Shown here: positions 63,260 to 64,000 of the stretch, one piece after another
Layout of the letters: every line of letters starts with the position of its first letter
Position numbering within the stretch: the first letter of the stretch is position 1
From: Pseudomonas sp. M47T1
GTDB lineage: Bacteria; Pseudomonadota; Gammaproteobacteria; Pseudomonadales; Pseudomonadaceae
Direction of reading: 5' to 3'
Assembly: GCF_000263855.1 (NCBI RefSeq)
Contig: NZ_AJWX01000001.1
Coordinates: 186,001 to 250,000 of the forward strand
Length of the DNA stretch: 64,000 nt
Translations under genes and position numbers: made by a program
Notes under the pieces: model-generated
Database searches by the model: none
Seen by the model: the letters and a program-made list of their open reading frames with translations, nothing else
What the model was told of the DNA's origin: nothing

Positions 63260-64000
63260 TTAAACGAACTGGGCCGCCGCGTAGCCCGAGGCCCACGCCC
63301 ACTGGAAGTTGAAACCACCCAGGTGGCCACTGACATCCAGTACTTCGCCAACAAAATACAGGCCCGGGCTTTTCAGCGATTCCAGGGTTTTGGACGACAC
63401 TTCGCGGGTGTCCACGCCGCCCAGGGTAACCTCGGCGGTGCGGTAGCCTTCGGTGCCCGCCGGCACCACTTGCCAGGCGCCGAGCTTTTCGGCCAGCTCG
63501 CGCAGTTCGGCCGGGGTGTACTGTTTCATGGGCTTGGAGGCGAACCAGTGGTCGGCCAGCAGGTTGGCCATCTTCTTGGTGAACAGTTCGCCCAGCAAGG
63601 TTTTCAGCTCGCTGTTCGGGCGCTCGGCCTGTTGCTGTTGCAGCCAGTCCAGCGCGTCGTGATCGGGCAGCAAGTTGATTTCCACCGCGTCACCGGGGTG
63701 CCAGAACGAGGAGATCTGCAGGATCGCCGGGCCGCTGAGGCCACGGTGGGTGAACAGAATGTTCTCGCGAAAGCTCTGGTCGTTGCAGCTGACCAGGCAA
63801 TCCACCGAGGTGCCCGACAGCTCAGTGCACAGTTCCTTGAGCTGGTCGGTGATGGTGAACGGCACCAGGCCGGCCCGGGTGGCCAGCACTTCGTGGCCGA
63901 ACTGGCGGGCAATCTGGTAGCCGAAGCCGGTGGCACCCAGGGTCGGGATGGACAGGCCGCCGGTGGCCACTACCACCGACTGGCAGGCGACCTGACCCAT
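63260..64000 (-). CDS. HI0933/YhiN-family flavoprotein (partial at right edge)
   Basis: C-terminal part of an NAD(P)/FAD-dependent oxidoreductase of the YhiN/HI0933 group; the N-terminal FAD-binding part lies beyond base 64000. Visible motifs are VVVATGGLSIPTLGATGFGY near the cut, HRGLSGPAILQISSFWHPGD, EVTLGGVDTREVSSKTLESL and the end GLYFVGEVLDVSGHLGGFNF then QWAWASGYAAAQ. The substrate is unknown; some relatives act in pyridine-nucleotide or lipid metabolism. The ATG at 64000 in this frame is not the true start. Confidence 0.93.
   Translation of the reverse strand: MGQVACQSVVVATGGLSIPTLGATGFGYQIARQFGHEVLATRAGLVPFTITDQLKELCTELSGTSVDCLVSCNDQSFRENILFTHRGLSGPAILQISSFWHPGDAVEINLLPDHDALDWLQQQQAERPNSELKTLLGELFTKKMANLLADHWFASKPMKQYTPAELRELAEKLGAWQVVPAGTEGYRTAEVTLGGVDTREVSSKTLESLKSPGLYFVGEVLDVSGHLGGFNFQWAWASGYAAAQFV

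Overview
The window is GC-rich chromosomal DNA from a Pseudomonas, most probably of the P. putida group. Three things point there: the gene order (proC-yggS-pilT-pilU, pyrR-pyrB-pyrC', ruvX-algH-tonB-gshB-pilGHIJ-chpA-chpC, rsmE-bioA, metF-ahcY, metK, tkt-epd-pgk-fba), the non-catalytic PyrC', and many intergenic REP-type inverted repeats with GCGGGC...GCCCGC cores. Both ends cut genes: proC on the left and a YhiN/HI0933-type flavoprotein on the right. I see no rRNA, tRNA, CRISPR, insertion sequence or prophage.

Layout. 1-5.2 kb: proC, yggS, the twitching ATPases pilT and pilU, an NlpC/P60 hydrolase and a TM2 protein. 5.3-11.2 kb (minus strand): two tightly packed groups, pyrR-pyrB-pyrC' (pyrimidine) and gshB-tonB-algH-ruvX. 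11.3-21.1 kb (plus): a Pil-Chp chemosensory operon, pilG-pilH-pilI-pilJ-chpA-chpC, without pilK or chpB and with a shortened ChpA. 21.2-29.6 kb: a complete biotin-independent malonate decarboxylase locus, mdcA-B-C-DE-G-H then the malonate carrier mdcL-mdcM, with divergently placed mdcR; the beta and gamma subunits are one fused reading frame. 29.6-34 kb: trhA/hlyIII, rsmE, bioA, cytochrome b561 and YceI. 34-43 kb: an RhlE-type helicase, a solute-binding protein, metF and ahcY (with a SAH riboswitch), a thioesterase, a Na+/H+ antiporter, a MAPEG protein, a cytochrome c' lipoprotein and a DUF1090 protein. 43-47.6 kb: ligB, a small histidine-rich protein, metK and an ArsR-methyltransferase regulator resembling SahR. 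47.8-54.2 kb: tkt, epd, pgk, two small lipoproteins and class II fba. 54.2-58.6 kb is accessory-looking: a PI-PLC-like protein, a PL7 alginate lyase and a REC-PAS-GGDEF-EAL protein. 58.6-64 kb: a YgjP-like metallopeptidase, a small winged-helix protein, an ElaA acetyltransferase, a second solute-binding protein, a YccS/FUSC membrane protein and the partial flavoprotein.

How the genes fit together. The methyl cycle is well represented (metF, ahcY, metK) and appears to be read by two separate S-adenosylhomocysteine sensors: an RNA riboswitch before ahcY and the ArsR-methyltransferase protein before metK, which has a perfect 11-bp inverted repeat just upstream. The Pil-Chp operon together with pilT/pilU would drive surface sensing and twitching. 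The malonate locus is self-contained (enzyme, cofactor synthesis and attachment, transport, regulator), with a promoter and LysR-type operator readable before mdcA. tkt, epd, pgk and fba form a gluconeogenic/pentose-phosphate block.

Most worth a second look: the MdcD-MdcE fusion, the paired SAH sensors with the palindrome at 47643-47666, the EAL domain with Ser in place of the conserved metal-binding Asn, and the PI-PLC-like gene whose ribosome-binding site lies in a perfect inverted repeat. I found no convincing wholly new multi-gene system.
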